Below are positions 45,460 through 55,412 of a stretch of DNA of 64,000 nucleotides, piece by piece. A program made the position numbers and the translations under genes. The notes below the pieces were generated by a model. That model did not search any database and had not been told where the DNA came from. It saw only the letters and a list, made by a program, of their open reading frames with translations. The stretch's first letter is position 1. Each line of letters begins with the position of its first letter. Source of the DNA: Sporosarcina sp. ACRSM (lineage in GTDB: Bacteria > Bacillota > Bacilli > Bacillales_A > Planococcaceae); the NCBI RefSeq assembly GCF_022346545.1, contig NZ_JAKRNU010000002.1:124001-188000 (forward strand), written 5' to 3'.

Positions 45460-45894
45460 TGAATAGTGGCTCCTTTCAGATGTTCTGCCTCTATTATTCC
45501 TTTAAGAATGTTTATTAAACCTCACCTTCCGGGAAGAATACTAAATATCGGTTATATCGCTCAATGCTCTTGATCAAAAATGCGATTTTGTAGCCTGAAC
45601 ATTTATGAAAATGTTTCTCGTGCTAACACCGACTGCCTGCATATATATAGAAGAAAAGAAATCCCCTTACCTATATATAGTGTGAAAAATAAGGTTTTGT
45701 TTTACGAATTGGTCCATGCTAATGCTTTAAGAAGTAGAAGGTAAATTTTTTTAAAAAATTATATTGACTTGGAGAAGTTATCCTATATATTTAGAAATGA
45801 ATCGATTTTTACAAACGAGCATTAATGGATTGAAATAGATGGATATACCTTCTAGAACTTTTTTTCAACTTTTTGATTTCTAATGAGAGGCGTG
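45460..45894 (+). promoter_or_regulatory. Region upstream of the polyamine operon with promoter
   Basis: 435 bp without a gene. A sigma-A-type promoter for the operon lies at 45764-45791 (TTGACT, 16-nt spacer, TATATT), giving a ~100-nt leader. Further upstream TATATATAG occurs twice (near 45647 and 45683). No terminator or recognisable riboswitch in the leader. Confidence 0.5.
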
Positions 45895-46716
45895 ATGTTA
45901 GGGTTGGAAAATAAGCTAAAGCTGTACGGCTTTAACAACCTCACCAAATCACTTAGCTTTAACATCTATGATGTTAACTATGCAAAAAGTGCGCGGGAGC
46001 AAAGTGATTATATCGCTTATATTGATGAGCAATATAACTCCGAACGGCTGACCAATATCTTGTATGATGTAACTGAAATGATTGGTGCCCATGTGTTGAA
46101 TGTCAGTAAACAGGATTATGATCCCCAAGGTGCCAGTGTAACGATCCTGATATCAGAAGAATCCTTTCCATACTCTCAGATTGACGAATCATGTAATCGG
46201 GGACAGCTCGATATTCTGAAAGCTCGTGAAACCGTCCTCGGTCACTTGGATAAAAGCCACGTAACCGTGCATACGTACCCGGAATTCCATCCGGATAACT
46301 CAATTGCCACTTTCCGTGTAGATATCGATGTGGCAACATGCGGCGAAATTTCGCCGTTGAACGCACTTGATTATCTGATTGGCAGTTTCGATTCTGATAT
46401 CATTACAGCGGATTATCGAGTACGGGGGTTTACACGCGATGTCAACGGGAAGAAATTGTTTATGGACCAACCGATGACATCGATTCAAGAGTACATTAAT
46501 ACCTCTACATTGCAAAAATACGATGCAATCGATGTCAATGTGTACCAATCAAATATTTTTCACACAAAACTGCTGATCAAAGAAATCGAATTGCAAAATT
46601 ACCTATTTAACAGGGATGTTCTCGAATTGTCTCCGAAAGAGCGACTGACAATTACGAATAACTTGCGCAAAGAAATGATTGAAATTTTCAGCGGTACCAA
46701 TATATATGATGAGTGA
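45895..46716 (+). CDS. speD: S-adenosylmethionine decarboxylase proenzyme (E. coli-type, class 1a)
   Basis: 273 residues from the ATG at 45895 (GAGAGGCG just upstream; the ATG at 45883 precedes that site). Makes decarboxylated SAM, the aminopropyl donor. The self-cleavage site is [14 protein letters not shown], with the Ser that becomes the pyruvoyl group at about residue 121. The length and sequence ([32 protein letters not shown]) match the long E. coli type rather than the ~125-residue form found in B. subtilis, which suggests different ancestry. Ends overlapping the start region of the decarboxylase gene. Confidence 0.9.
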   Translation: MLGLENKLKLYGFNNLTKSLSFNIYDVNYAKSAREQSDYIAYIDEQYNSERLTNILYDVTEMIGAHVLNVSKQDYDPQGASVTILISEESFPYSQIDESCNRGQLDILKARETVLGHLDKSHVTVHTYPEFHPDNSIATFRVDIDVATCGEISPLNALDYLIGSFDSDIITADYRVRGFTRDVNGKKLFMDQPMTSIQEYINTSTLQKYDAIDVNVYQSNIFHTKLLIKEIELQNYLFNRDVLELSPKERLTITNNLRKEMIEIFSGTNIYDE

Positions 46717-46727
46717 GAGGTGATAAA

Positions 46728-48185
46728 ATGACACATCTTTCACAAGAGAAAGCCCCGATCATGGAAGCGTTGAACCGTTATAAGCATATGCGGGTCGTCC
46801 CTTTCGATGTACCGGGTCACAAACGTGGAAGAGGCAATGAAGAACTGGCTGCGTTCCTAGGGGAACAATGTTTGGCGGTCGATGTAAATTCCATGAAACC
46901 GTTAGACAATCTTTGTCATCCCGTATCGATCATTAAAGAGGCTGAACAATTGGCTGCTCAAGCTTTCGGTGCAAAACATGCCTTTTTCATGGTCAACGGC
47001 ACGACATCCGCCGTTCAGGCAATGATTATGACCGCATGTAAAGCCGGTGATAAGATCATCATGCCAAGGAACGTGCATCGCAGTGCCATTAACGCGCTCA
47101 TTCTGACCGGAGCCGTGCCAGTCTATGTCAATCCAGGTGTACATGAAGAACTTGGCATTCCTTTGGGGATGTCTGTCCAAGATGTAGAACGTGCCATTTT
47201 GGAAAATCCCGATGCGAAGGCTATTCTCATCAACAATCCCACTTATTACGGGATTTGTTCAAACTTACAAGCGCTGACAGATCTTGCACATGAACATCAG
47301 ATGCTCGTCCTCGTCGACGAAGCACATGGCACACATTTTTACTTTGGTGAAAACCTTCCAGCTTCTGCTATGTCAGTTGGTGCTGATATGGCCTCTGTTA
47401 GCATGCACAAATCCGGGGGCTCTTTAACACAAAGCTCTTTCCTCTTGATCAATAATGAAATGAGCGAAGGACATACGCGTCAAATCATCAACTTGACCCA
47501 AACGACAAGCGGATCCTACCTATTGCTCTCGTCTTTGGATATTTCTAGGAAGAACTTAGCCCTTCATGGTCGACAAGTATTCGAAAAAGTGGCTCAAATG
47601 TCCCAATACACAAGAGACGAAATTAACAAAATTGGTGGTTATTATGCTTTTTCAAAGGAACTGCTGAATGGCGATACGATTTTTGACTTCGATGTCACCA
47701 AGCTTTCCGTCCATACTCGTGAAATCGGTCTTGCTGGAATAGAAATTTACGATATTCTCCGGGACGAATACGATATCCAAATTGAATTTGGCGATATCGG
47801 CAACCTGCTCGCTTATATTTCCGTCGGAGATAGACAGTTGGATCTTGAACGGCTAGTCGCCGCACTCGCGGAGATCAAACGGCGCTATGCAAAAGATAAA
47901 AATGATGTCTTTGACCATGAATATATTAATCCGCAAGTAGTCGCTACGCCTCAAAAGGCATTTTATGCACCTAAAAAAAATTTACCGCTTGCGGAAAGTG
48001 CCGGTTATATTTCCAGTGAATTTGTCATGTGTTACCCACCTGGCATCCCTATCCTTGCGCCGGGTGAGCGCATCACAACAGAAATACTGGATTATATCGC
48101 TTACTGTAAAGAAAAAGGATGTTTTTTAACAGGGACTGAAGATAGCGCCATCCAACATATAAATGTATTGAAGGAGGTGGAATGA
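46728..48185 (+). CDS. speA: Orn/Lys/Arg decarboxylase family, probable arginine decarboxylase
   Basis: 485 residues from the ATG at 46728 (GAGGTGA five bases upstream). Fold-type I PLP decarboxylase of the short Bacillus SpeA/YaaO type. PLP Lys in SVSMHKSGGSLTQSS (~228), the PLP ring Asp in VLVDEAHGTHF, and a C-terminal domain with MCYPPGIPILAPGERI. Agmatinase in the same operon makes arginine the most likely substrate (arginine to agmatine). The stop codon overlaps the speE start. Confidence 0.85.
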   Translation: MTHLSQEKAPIMEALNRYKHMRVVPFDVPGHKRGRGNEELAAFLGEQCLAVDVNSMKPLDNLCHPVSIIKEAEQLAAQAFGAKHAFFMVNGTTSAVQAMIMTACKAGDKIIMPRNVHRSAINALILTGAVPVYVNPGVHEELGIPLGMSVQDVERAILENPDAKAILINNPTYYGICSNLQALTDLAHEHQMLVLVDEAHGTHFYFGENLPASAMSVGADMASVSMHKSGGSLTQSSFLLINNEMSEGHTRQIINLTQTTSGSYLLLSSLDISRKNLALHGRQVFEKVAQMSQYTRDEINKIGGYYAFSKELLNGDTIFDFDVTKLSVHTREIGLAGIEIYDILRDEYDIQIEFGDIGNLLAYISVGDRQLDLERLVAALAEIKRRYAKDKNDVFDHEYINPQVVATPQKAFYAPKKNLPLAESAGYISSEFVMCYPPGIPILAPGERITTEILDYIAYCKEKGCFLTGTEDSAIQHINVLKEVE

Positions 48186-49036
48186 TGAATTTATGGTACA
48201 CGGAAGATCATTCACCCCATGCCCGTTTTTCAATAAGAGTGGAACAACACCTTTATACGGGACAAAGTGAGTTTCAAAAAATTGATATATTCCAAACTGT
48301 GGAATTCGGAAAAGTACTGACCCTTGACGGTTATGTGATGATCACCGAAAAAGATGAATTCATTTACCATGACATGATCACCCACGTTCCGATGGCGACC
48401 AATCCGGGTATAAAAAAAGTACTTGTGATTGGCGCAGGAGATGGTGGTACAGTTCGTGAACTGACAAAATATCAGTCAATCGAGCAGATCGACATGGTTG
48501 AGATTGATCAGATGGTTGTGGACTTATGCCGTGAATACATTCCGCAAACTGCATCTCAATTGGATGATCCAAGAGTGAACCTATTTTTTGAAGATGGACT
48601 TAAATTTGTCCGTAAAAAAGAAAATGACTATGATTTGATCATCGTCGACTCGACAGATCCTTTTGGTCCTGGAGAAGGTTTGTTTACAAGAGAATTTTAT
48701 GGGAACTGCTTTAAAGCTCTTACAGAAGATGGTATTTTGGTCAATCAACATGAAAGCCCTTTTTATACAGAAGATGCGCTCGGCATGCAAAGGGCTCATC
48801 AACGGATTCTCGGGTTTTTCCCGATCTGTAAAGTTTACCAAGCCCATATTCCGACCTATCCATCCGGTCATTGGCTGTTCGGATTCGCGTCTAAAAAATA
48901 TGACCCGATTGCCGATTTGGATGCAGTCGCTTGGAATGAACTCGACTTGATCACGAAATATTATAATACTGATATCCATGTCGGTTCATTCGCACTGCCA
49001 AACTACGTGAAGGAGCAATTGCAAGATGTTGAGTAA
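48182..49036 (+). CDS. speE: Spermidine synthase (aminopropyltransferase)
   Basis: 284 residues. Moves the aminopropyl group of decarboxylated SAM to an amine acceptor, normally putrescine. KVLVIGAGDGGTVRELTKY is the donor-binding loop, VEIDQMVVDLCREYIP binds the adenosine, and IIVDSTDPFGPGEGLFTREFY holds the catalytic Asp; YHDMITHVP is at the active-site entry. AAGGAGGTG precedes ATGATG, which overlaps the speA stop. Its own 3' end overlaps the agmatinase gene by 11 nt. The acceptor could also be spermidine, given the second route encoded downstream. Confidence 0.92.
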   Translation: MMNLWYTEDHSPHARFSIRVEQHLYTGQSEFQKIDIFQTVEFGKVLTLDGYVMITEKDEFIYHDMITHVPMATNPGIKKVLVIGAGDGGTVRELTKYQSIEQIDMVEIDQMVVDLCREYIPQTASQLDDPRVNLFFEDGLKFVRKKENDYDLIIVDSTDPFGPGEGLFTREFYGNCFKALTEDGILVNQHESPFYTEDALGMQRAHQRILGFFPICKVYQAHIPTYPSGHWLFGFASKKYDPIADLDAVAWNELDLITKYYNTDIHVGSFALPNYVKEQLQDVE

Positions 49037-49880
49037 AAATATAGAAACATTTATCGGCTGCGATAATGAATTTGAGCAGTCCGATATCGTCATTTTCGGG
49101 GCGCCTTTCGATTCCACGACGTCTTTCCGCCCCGGAACGCGTTTTGCGAGTAAAGCGATGCGCGGGGATTCGTTTGGCATTGAGACATATAGCCCCTATC
49201 AAGATAAAGATTTGGAAGATATCGCCGTATTCGACGGTGGCGATTTGGAGCTAAGTTTTGGAAATACGGAGAAAGCATTAACGCATATTGAAGAATTCAC
49301 GAAACAGATCTTGGATGCCGGCAAAGTCCCTTGTATGATCGGTGGCGAACACCTTGTCACACTTGGTGCTGTGCGTGCCGTCGCCAAACAGTACCCTGAT
49401 TTGCATATTATCCAATTCGATGCGCATACCGACTTACGTGATGACTATCTAGGAGAAACGCTCTCTCATGCTACCGTCATCCGAAGAGTATGGGATATAC
49501 TAGGGGACGAAAAGATTTTCCAATTCGGTATCCGTTCAGGGGATCGCAGTGAGTTCCAATGGGGTAAAGACCATGTTTTTACAAACAAATTTAATTTTGG
49601 CGGACTGGAACAAGTCGTCGAAAAATTAAAAGGAAAACCGGTCTATTTGACGATTGACTTAGATGTCTTGGATCCGTCAGTCTTCCCTGGCACGGGCACG
49701 CCTGAAGCTGGCGGCGTCAGCTTTATGGACTTATTGCAAGCGATCTTGCAAGTCGCCGGACTTAATATTGTAGCTTGTGATGTTAATGAGCTCTCCCCTA
49801 TGTATGATCACAGCGGTGTTTCCACAGCCGTCGCCTGTAAAGTACTGCGGGAACTGTTGTTGGCAATCAAAACAAACTAA
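49026..49880 (+). CDS. speB: Agmatinase (ureohydrolase)
   Basis: 284 residues. Hydrolyses agmatine to putrescine and urea in a dimanganese site. Metal ligands are in MIGGEHLVT, IIQFDAHTDLRDDY and TIDLDVLDPSVFPGTGTPEAGG. GDRSEFQWG and the E of NELSPMYD complete the site. Translationally coupled to speE. Urea released here is the same compound handled by the urea transporter at 9.7 kb, though no direct link is shown. Confidence 0.92.
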   Translation: MLSKNIETFIGCDNEFEQSDIVIFGAPFDSTTSFRPGTRFASKAMRGDSFGIETYSPYQDKDLEDIAVFDGGDLELSFGNTEKALTHIEEFTKQILDAGKVPCMIGGEHLVTLGAVRAVAKQYPDLHIIQFDAHTDLRDDYLGETLSHATVIRRVWDILGDEKIFQFGIRSGDRSEFQWGKDHVFTNKFNFGGLEQVVEKLKGKPVYLTIDLDVLDPSVFPGTGTPEAGGVSFMDLLQAILQVAGLNIVACDVNELSPMYDHSGVSTAVACKVLRELLLAIKTN

Positions 49881-49908
49881 AAATAAATGAAATGGGTGGT
49901 GTTTACCA

Positions 49909-51108
49909 ATGGGTAAAGCTTTAATTATTGGTGCTGGCGGAGTTGCTAGCGTTGTTGTGCACAAATGTTGTCAAGTTCCGGACGTATTCGAAGAAATTTG
50001 TATCGCGAGCCGTACAGTATCTAAATGCGATGCATTAAAAGAGAAATTGGACGGTGGCCGCACGAAAATTCAAACGGCACAAGTAGATGCCGACAATGTA
50101 AACGAGCTGATCGAATTGATCAACGGATTCCAACCGGATATCGTCATTAACGTTGCGCTACCTTACCAAGATTTAACGATTATGGATGCATGTCTGGCAA
50201 CTGGCGTTCATTATTTGGATACAGCAAACTATGAACCTCTTGACACAGCAAAATTTGAATACAAATGGCAATGGGCTTACCGTGAAAAATTTGAAAAAGC
50301 CGGCATTACGGCCCTTCTTGGCAGTGGCTTTGACCCAGGCGTGACAGGTGTCTTCTCCGCACATGCGCTTAAACACCACTTTGATGAAATCCATACGATT
50401 GATATTGTTGACGCAAACGCTGGTGACCACGGTTACCCATTTGCAACGAATTTCAATCCGGAAATCAATATCCGTGAAATCACTGCTAATGGCAGATACT
50501 ACGAGAACGGTGAGTTTATCGAAACACCACCATTATCCGTCAAACGTGTTTACGATCTCCCGGAAATCGGACCAAAAGATGTGTACTTGCTCTATCACGA
50601 AGAATTGGAATCCCTTGCTTTGAACATTACAGGCGTGAAAAAAATCCGTTTCTGGATGACATTCTCTGAAAAATATTTGACGCACTTAAAAGTGCTTGAA
50701 AATGTCGGCATGACATCCATTGAGCCGATTAACTTCGAAGGAAAAGAAATTGCACCATTGCAATTCTTAAAAGCGGTTCTTCCGGACCCGGCTTCCCTCG
50801 GTCCGCGTACAAAAGGGAAAACAAATATCGGATGTATTTTCCAAGGTGTCAAAGATGGTGAACCAAAAACGTATTATGTGTACAATGTCTGTGATCACCA
50901 AGAGTGTTATGCAGAAGTCGGTTCTCAAGCAATTTCCTATACAACAGGCGTCCCTGCCATGATCGGTGCAATGATGATTATGACAGGAAAATGGAACAAG
51001 CCTGGCGTTTATAATATTGAAGAATTCGATCCAGATCCATTTATGGAAGCATTGAACGAGTACGGTCTGCCATGGCAAGAAAGCTTCAATCCTACACTAA
51101 TCGACTAA
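49909..51108 (+). CDS. Carboxynorspermidine/carboxyspermidine dehydrogenase (CASDH)
   Basis: 399 residues, saccharopine-dehydrogenase family. GKALIIGAGGVASVVVHKCCQ is the NADPH Rossmann loop; VINVALPYQDLTIMDACLATGVHYLDTANYEP and ALLGSGFDPGVTGVFSAHA match CASDH of Vibrio and Campylobacter. Condenses aspartate semialdehyde with putrescine or diaminopropane to the carboxylated triamine. It follows the agmatinase by 28 nt, in an operon with the SAM-dependent route, which is unusual. Confidence 0.88.
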   Translation: MGKALIIGAGGVASVVVHKCCQVPDVFEEICIASRTVSKCDALKEKLDGGRTKIQTAQVDADNVNELIELINGFQPDIVINVALPYQDLTIMDACLATGVHYLDTANYEPLDTAKFEYKWQWAYREKFEKAGITALLGSGFDPGVTGVFSAHALKHHFDEIHTIDIVDANAGDHGYPFATNFNPEINIREITANGRYYENGEFIETPPLSVKRVYDLPEIGPKDVYLLYHEELESLALNITGVKKIRFWMTFSEKYLTHLKVLENVGMTSIEPINFEGKEIAPLQFLKAVLPDPASLGPRTKGKTNIGCIFQGVKDGEPKTYYVYNVCDHQECYAEVGSQAISYTTGVPAMIGAMMIMTGKWNKPGVYNIEEFDPDPFMEALNEYGLPWQESFNPTLID

Positions 51109-51121
51109 GGGGGCCTGAAAA

Positions 51122-52258
51122 TTGAATTTTGACGTACATGCAGTGCCCTCCCCTAGCTATGTCGTAGACGAAGGACTGCTCATTAAAAATTTAGAGAAGC
51201 TCAAATCGGTTGCCGATCGAACGGGTTGTAAAATTCTACTTGCGCAGAAGGGCTTTTCAATGTTTGCGGTGTATCCCCTCATTAGTAAATATTTAGATGG
51301 TGTAACTTCAAGTGGTATTTTGGAAGCGAAACTAGGCTACGAGGAAATGGGGAAGGAAGTCCATACGTATGCCCCAGCTTTCTCGGATGCCGATTTTGAG
51401 GAGATTCTTTCTTATTCGGACCATATTGTCTTTAACTCTTTTCAGCAATGGAATAAGTTTAAGGAAAGGGTAAAAAATCATCCGAAAAAGATTGAGTGCG
51501 GCATCCGCATCAATCCGGAGTACTCTGAAATTGAAGTGGACATGTATAACCCTTGTTTCACGCATTCCCGATTCGGCGTGACACTGGATAATTTTGAACC
51601 TGACCAACTGGATGGGATTGATGGTTTCCATTTCCATACAATGTGCGAACAAAACTCTGATACACTTGAACGTACCCTTCAAGTGATCGAAGAAAAGTTT
51701 GGGAAATATCTTCATCAGATGAAATGGCTCAATTTCGGTGGCGGCCATCACATCACCCGCCCGGATTATGATATCGAAACGTTGGAGCGATCCGTTTTGT
51801 ATATGAAAAACAAATACGACGTCGATGTCTACTTAGAGCCGGGAGAAGCCGTGGCCCTAAACACAGGATTTCTTGTCGCAACCGTTATGGATACGCTCTA
51901 TAACGGAATGGATATCGCGATTTTAGATACATCGGCTTCTTGCCATATGCCTGATGTATTGGAAATGCCTTATCGTCCAGAGATCATCGGCGCGGGACTT
52001 CCGAACGAGAAAGCCTACACGTATCGATTCGGTGGTCCGACATGCCTAGCAGGCGACGTCATCGGTGACTATTCTTTCGATCAACCGCTACAACCTGGCG
52101 ACAAACTGGTCTTTTGTGATATGGCCCATTACTCAATGGTCAAAAACAATACTTTCAACGGTATCAACTTACCATCTATCGTACTTAATACGTTGAATGA
52201 CGGACCGAAAGTCATCAAGCAATTCGGTTACGATGATTTTAAAAATCGTTTATCTTAA
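51122..52258 (+). CDS. nspC: Carboxynorspermidine/carboxyspermidine decarboxylase (CASDC)
   Basis: 378 residues from a TTG start; AAGGGGG lies upstream and no later start would keep the fold. Alanine-racemase-fold (type III) PLP decarboxylase. PLP Lys is K43 in LLAQKGFSMFA; KWLNFGGGHHITR, the Cys of DTSASCHMPDVLEMPYRPEI and GPTCLAGDVIGDY are typical of the CASDC branch. Removes the carboxyl group from the product of the preceding dehydrogenase to give spermidine or norspermidine. Last gene of the operon, closed by a strong terminator. Confidence 0.88.
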   Translation: MNFDVHAVPSPSYVVDEGLLIKNLEKLKSVADRTGCKILLAQKGFSMFAVYPLISKYLDGVTSSGILEAKLGYEEMGKEVHTYAPAFSDADFEEILSYSDHIVFNSFQQWNKFKERVKNHPKKIECGIRINPEYSEIEVDMYNPCFTHSRFGVTLDNFEPDQLDGIDGFHFHTMCEQNSDTLERTLQVIEEKFGKYLHQMKWLNFGGGHHITRPDYDIETLERSVLYMKNKYDVDVYLEPGEAVALNTGFLVATVMDTLYNGMDIAILDTSASCHMPDVLEMPYRPEIIGAGLPNEKAYTYRFGGPTCLAGDVIGDYSFDQPLQPGDKLVFCDMAHYSMVKNNTFNGINLPSIVLNTLNDGPKVIKQFGYDDFKNRLS

Positions 52259-52263
52259 TGGAT

Positions 52264-52312
52264 AAAAGCCTGTCCAACAAACTATTTACACATGTTTGTT
52301 GGACAGGCTTCT
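52264..52312 (+). terminator. Terminator after polyamine operon
   Basis: AAGCCTGTCCAACAAAC pairs perfectly with GTTTGTTGGACAGGCTT around an 11-nt loop; can serve the converging gene also. Confidence 0.85.
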
Positions 52313-52316
52313 TCAA

Positions 52317-53069
52317 TTAATTCAACACTTTCATTTTCACTTTCTTCACGCCCCATTCCATCGCACGTTCATAGGAAGGGATGAATACATCGATCTTATG
52401 CCCTTTAATCGCGCCGCCGGTATCTCCTGCAATCGCCTCCCCATAGCCTTCCACCCATACCTTTGTCCCAAGCGGTATCACTCTCGGATCTACTGCAATC
52501 ACTTTCCGATCGGGATTTGAGCGCAGATCTATGCCATAGGCAGTCGTCCCTGAGCAGCCTTTACAATACGCCGTATAAGCTGTTGCGGTCACAAAAAGCT
52601 CTTTTCCTTCATCGATGGATGGTGTAGATGGAGTAGATTCGGCAACTTCTTGTGAAGAAACAGCTTTTTCTCCACTTTCGACGACAGGATCTTTACTTTC
52701 TTCAATCTCCTCTCCATTGACAAGCAATTCATCGCCCGGATGGATCAAATCCCCTTCCAAGTCATTCCAACTCATTAAGTCGTCAAGGGGTATTTCATGC
52801 GTCAGGGCAATACGAAACAAGTTATCCCCTTCTATAACCGTATAGATATCCGGCTCGGCACTTAATTCCATTTTGTCATCTGTCAATTCATCTTTATTTT
52901 CCTCCGGAGCTGTGATTTCGTTAGGCTCGTCCAAATCCTCAGTGAACACATCGGGCACTTCATACGTTTCTTCCGTCACAGGAAATTCAATCACATCGGA
53001 AGCATAGGTCACCGAATACGTTGAAAATACGAAAACAATGGTCCAGAACAGTATTTTTATTTTTGACAT
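52317..53069 (-). CDS. Secreted LysM and 3D-domain protein (YocH/YuiC-like)
   Basis: 250 residues. Signal peptide (MSKIKILFWTIVFVFSTYSVTYASD), an acidic linker, one LysM peptidoglycan-binding repeat (~78-118, YTVIEGDNLFRIALTHEIP...LIHPGDELLVNG), a Ser/Glu linker, and a C-terminal 3D domain (~155-250) with the three conserved Asp regions (VIAVDPRVIPLGTKVWVEGYGEAIAGDTGGAIKG and KIDVFIPSY). 3D domains are lytic-transglycosylase-like folds of cell-wall enzymes such as YocH and Rpf2. Likely remodels peptidoglycan outside the cell. AAGGAGGAG before the ATG. Confidence 0.85.
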   Translation of the reverse strand: MSKIKILFWTIVFVFSTYSVTYASDVIEFPVTEETYEVPDVFTEDLDEPNEITAPEENKDELTDDKMELSAEPDIYTVIEGDNLFRIALTHEIPLDDLMSWNDLEGDLIHPGDELLVNGEEIEESKDPVVESGEKAVSSQEVAESTPSTPSIDEGKELFVTATAYTAYCKGCSGTTAYGIDLRSNPDRKVIAVDPRVIPLGTKVWVEGYGEAIAGDTGGAIKGHKIDVFIPSYERAMEWGVKKVKMKVLN

Positions 53070-53211
53070 CCAAAATCTCCTCCTTCGTCAGTTTGCTTTC
53101 AATGTCCGCCATCTTGCAAAGGCCAATTCTTTTCTGAGCCGTTACTCGGCATGACATTTTCATTCTATTCTGACTGGAGTGACATTTAGTACTCAAATTC
53201 GTCATAATAGG

Positions 53212-53284
53212 AAAAAAGACCAACTCCTCCGTAAAGACGATGACATGCACAATCGTCTTTACGAAAGAAGCTGATCTTTTCTAA
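53212..53284 (-). terminator. Terminator after cation antiporter
   Basis: Long hairpin: GTAAAGACGAT/ATCGTCTTTAC core, extended by imperfect AAGATCAGCTTCTTTC / GGAGTTGGTCTT, with a TTTTTT tail on the minus strand. Confidence 0.75.
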
Positions 53285-53296
53285 ACTCTTCCACGT

Positions 53297-54349
53297 TCAC
53301 AAAAGGAAAAAACCGATTCCCATAATGACATAAGCCGCAAAGAGAATCAAACCCTCAAACCAATTGGATTCCCCATCATTGCAAAGATTGATAACAAGAA
53401 GTGTCGCCGTGATCATCGCCACCAATTCAGGTACCGTGAAAACGAGTGCCATCGGTTGCACCATAAAGAGCGAAATAAGTACAAGGACAGGTGTCACAAA
53501 CATAGCGACTTGTAATGTGGAACCGACCGCAATCTCCACTGCGATATCCATCTTGTTTTTCAGCGCCATTGTAATAGCGGATGCATGTTCTGCGGCATTC
53601 CCGACAATGGCCACGATAATAATACCGATAAACAACTCCGTCCAGCCGAACCGCTCACCAAGCGTTTCAAATGTATGAACAAGTTGTTCCGAAACAAATG
53701 CGACCGCTACCGTTGCCAATAAAAGAATAAGCATCGATTTTCCCTTTGTCCACTCCGGCGTTTCAGTTTCTTCTTCCCGTTGTTCGGCGGATGCAAATAC
53801 ACCCCGATGCGTCACCAATTTAAAGAAGAGACCCGCCATATACAAAGCAATCAAAATCACCGCTATACCGATGCTTAAACTTAAAGTTTTTGAGTGATCC
53901 ATCGACATCGAAAAAATTTCGGGTATGACAAAAGCGACGATGACCGCAAAAATCAACAAGCCTGAATTGTATTTCGCATCATGAATACTAAAATTTTGAC
54001 GCTTATATTTGATGCCGCCTGCAAAGAAGGATAGACCAAGCACAAGCAGCAAGTTTCCAAGAACAGACCCCGTCAAAGATGCCAAAACAATGCCGATCAT
54101 GCCTGCTTTCAATGTGAAAATGGAAATGAGCAGTTCAACCGCATTGCCGAACGTTGCATTCAGCAAGCCACCCACTCTCGGACCGCTCACAATCGCCAAA
54201 CTTTCTGTCGCCCTTCCGATATAACCTGCAAGGGCAATAATCGTTACACAACAAAGAAAAAACATCGGAATATCCGACCAATGGAAGATAGCTCCTACCA
54301 CAACGAGCGGAATGCCGATAAAAATCAAAATGGAAAATAACCGATTCAA
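53297..54349 (-). CDS. Calcium/proton antiporter (CaxA/YfkE type)
   Basis: 350 residues from a TTG at 54349 (GAGGTGG five bases upstream), the length of Bacillus YfkE (about 351); the ATG at 54421 has no ribosome site and the extension is not conserved-looking. Eleven membrane helices in two inverted repeats carrying the alpha motifs: GLLNATFGNAVELLISIFTLKAG and GIIIVAIVGNAAEHASAITMALKNK, with the paired Glu that bind Ca2+. An acidic loop (EQREEETETPEW) separates the halves. Exports Ca2+ in exchange for H+. Confidence 0.88.
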   Translation of the reverse strand: MNRLFSILIFIGIPLVVVGAIFHWSDIPMFFLCCVTIIALAGYIGRATESLAIVSGPRVGGLLNATFGNAVELLISIFTLKAGMIGIVLASLTGSVLGNLLLVLGLSFFAGGIKYKRQNFSIHDAKYNSGLLIFAVIVAFVIPEIFSMSMDHSKTLSLSIGIAVILIALYMAGLFFKLVTHRGVFASAEQREEETETPEWTKGKSMLILLLATVAVAFVSEQLVHTFETLGERFGWTELFIGIIIVAIVGNAAEHASAITMALKNKMDIAVEIAVGSTLQVAMFVTPVLVLISLFMVQPMALVFTVPELVAMITATLLVINLCNDGESNWFEGLILFAAYVIMGIGFFLL

Positions 54350-54479
54350 CAAAACCACCTCATAACCGAATGTAATATCCTTTATAGGTTTCCCTTGTAG
54401 GATAAATAAAAACATTTTCAATGAGTTGTGTGAGATGTCGGAAGATTTTCCTGAAATGATACTTGGCTAATTCCGAGCG

Positions 54480-55412
54480 TTACACGTTTGCTACGAATAG
54501 AACTTCTTGCTCGCTTTCCCTTCTTCTCACTTTCCCAATCGACTCTAAATATAATAATCGCGTAAGCGTTGCCATGAAAGCACTTAAGTTGAGGATGATA
54601 TTTTCCGTTCCATATATTTCGATACAGATTTGATAGGCCGTTTTACTGTCATTTTTCACGGATTGTAAAACTTGTTGCAGGCGATGCTCATGTTGAGCTG
54701 TCAAAGCATTCACTCGACCCAGTAAATGATTAATCGTCTCCCCATGACCCGATAACGCAATTTCAGCAGGATATTTTTTTATTTTTTGGAGGGAGATCAA
54801 ATAATCTTGTAAAGGATTTTCCTCTTCTCCCGACCATAAACCGATGACCGGATTGATTTTTTGTAATACATGATCTCCCACAATCATTATTTTTTTATCA
54901 CGATTGTAAAAACAAAAATGATCCGGTGCATGACCAGGTGTCCAAATCGCTTCAAATAATTCTGCGCCCAATTGGATGTGCTGCTGATTTTCAAAAAAAC
55001 CATTCGGTTCGAAATCATAAAGGAACGAATCATCTTTCTTCGAATCAGGAAGTGCCTGTCCTCCATGTTTAACGAGCAAGTTGTTTATTCGTTTTCTTCT
55101 ACACTTATCTCGCCTCTTTTTCATTTCCTCGTACCCTAGATTGGATACGATGACCGGCACGCCGACTTCTTGCTGAAACCATTTTGCAAGACCGATGTGA
55201 TCGATATGGGTATGTGTCAAAACCACTTTTTCGATGACAATTCCAGATGCCAAGACTTGTTTCCATCGTTCTTTCGCTTCCTCCGAATCAGTCCCCGTAT
55301 CAATCACTGTATACCCATTAAGCCCTTTCAGTAAATAGCAATTCACCTCACCCATTCCCCCAGGAAATTGGATTATCACCTTATGTATGCCATCTGCCAC
55401 TTCTGTCAACAT
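54480..55412 (-). CDS. Metallo-beta-lactamase-fold hydrolase
   Basis: 310 residues. Zinc-binding HxHxDH in VLTHTHIDHIGLAKW (~66-80), a second His in WTPGHAPDHFCFY, an Asp in KIMIVGDHVL and a late His in ALSGHGETINH. The C-terminal ~80 residues form a helical winged-helix-like domain, as in the YqjP/YobT and glyoxalase-II-like group of Bacillus. Substrate unknown. AAAAGGGG precedes the ATG. Confidence 0.8.
   Translation of the reverse strand: MLTEVADGIHKVIIQFPGGMGEVNCYLLKGLNGYTVIDTGTDSEEAKERWKQVLASGIVIEKVVLTHTHIDHIGLAKWFQQEVGVPVIVSNLGYEEMKKRRDKCRRKRINNLLVKHGGQALPDSKKDDSFLYDFEPNGFFENQQHIQLGAELFEAIWTPGHAPDHFCFYNRDKKIMIVGDHVLQKINPVIGLWSGEEENPLQDYLISLQKIKKYPAEIALSGHGETINHLLGRVNALTAQHEHRLQQVLQSVKNDSKTAYQICIEIYGTENIILNLSAFMATLTRLLYLESIGKVRRRESEQEVLFVANV

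Noticed and set aside
45640..45692. TATATATAG direct repeats upstream of the polyamine operon as operators
   Set aside because: Only two short AT-rich copies with irregular spacing; too little information to support a binding site.
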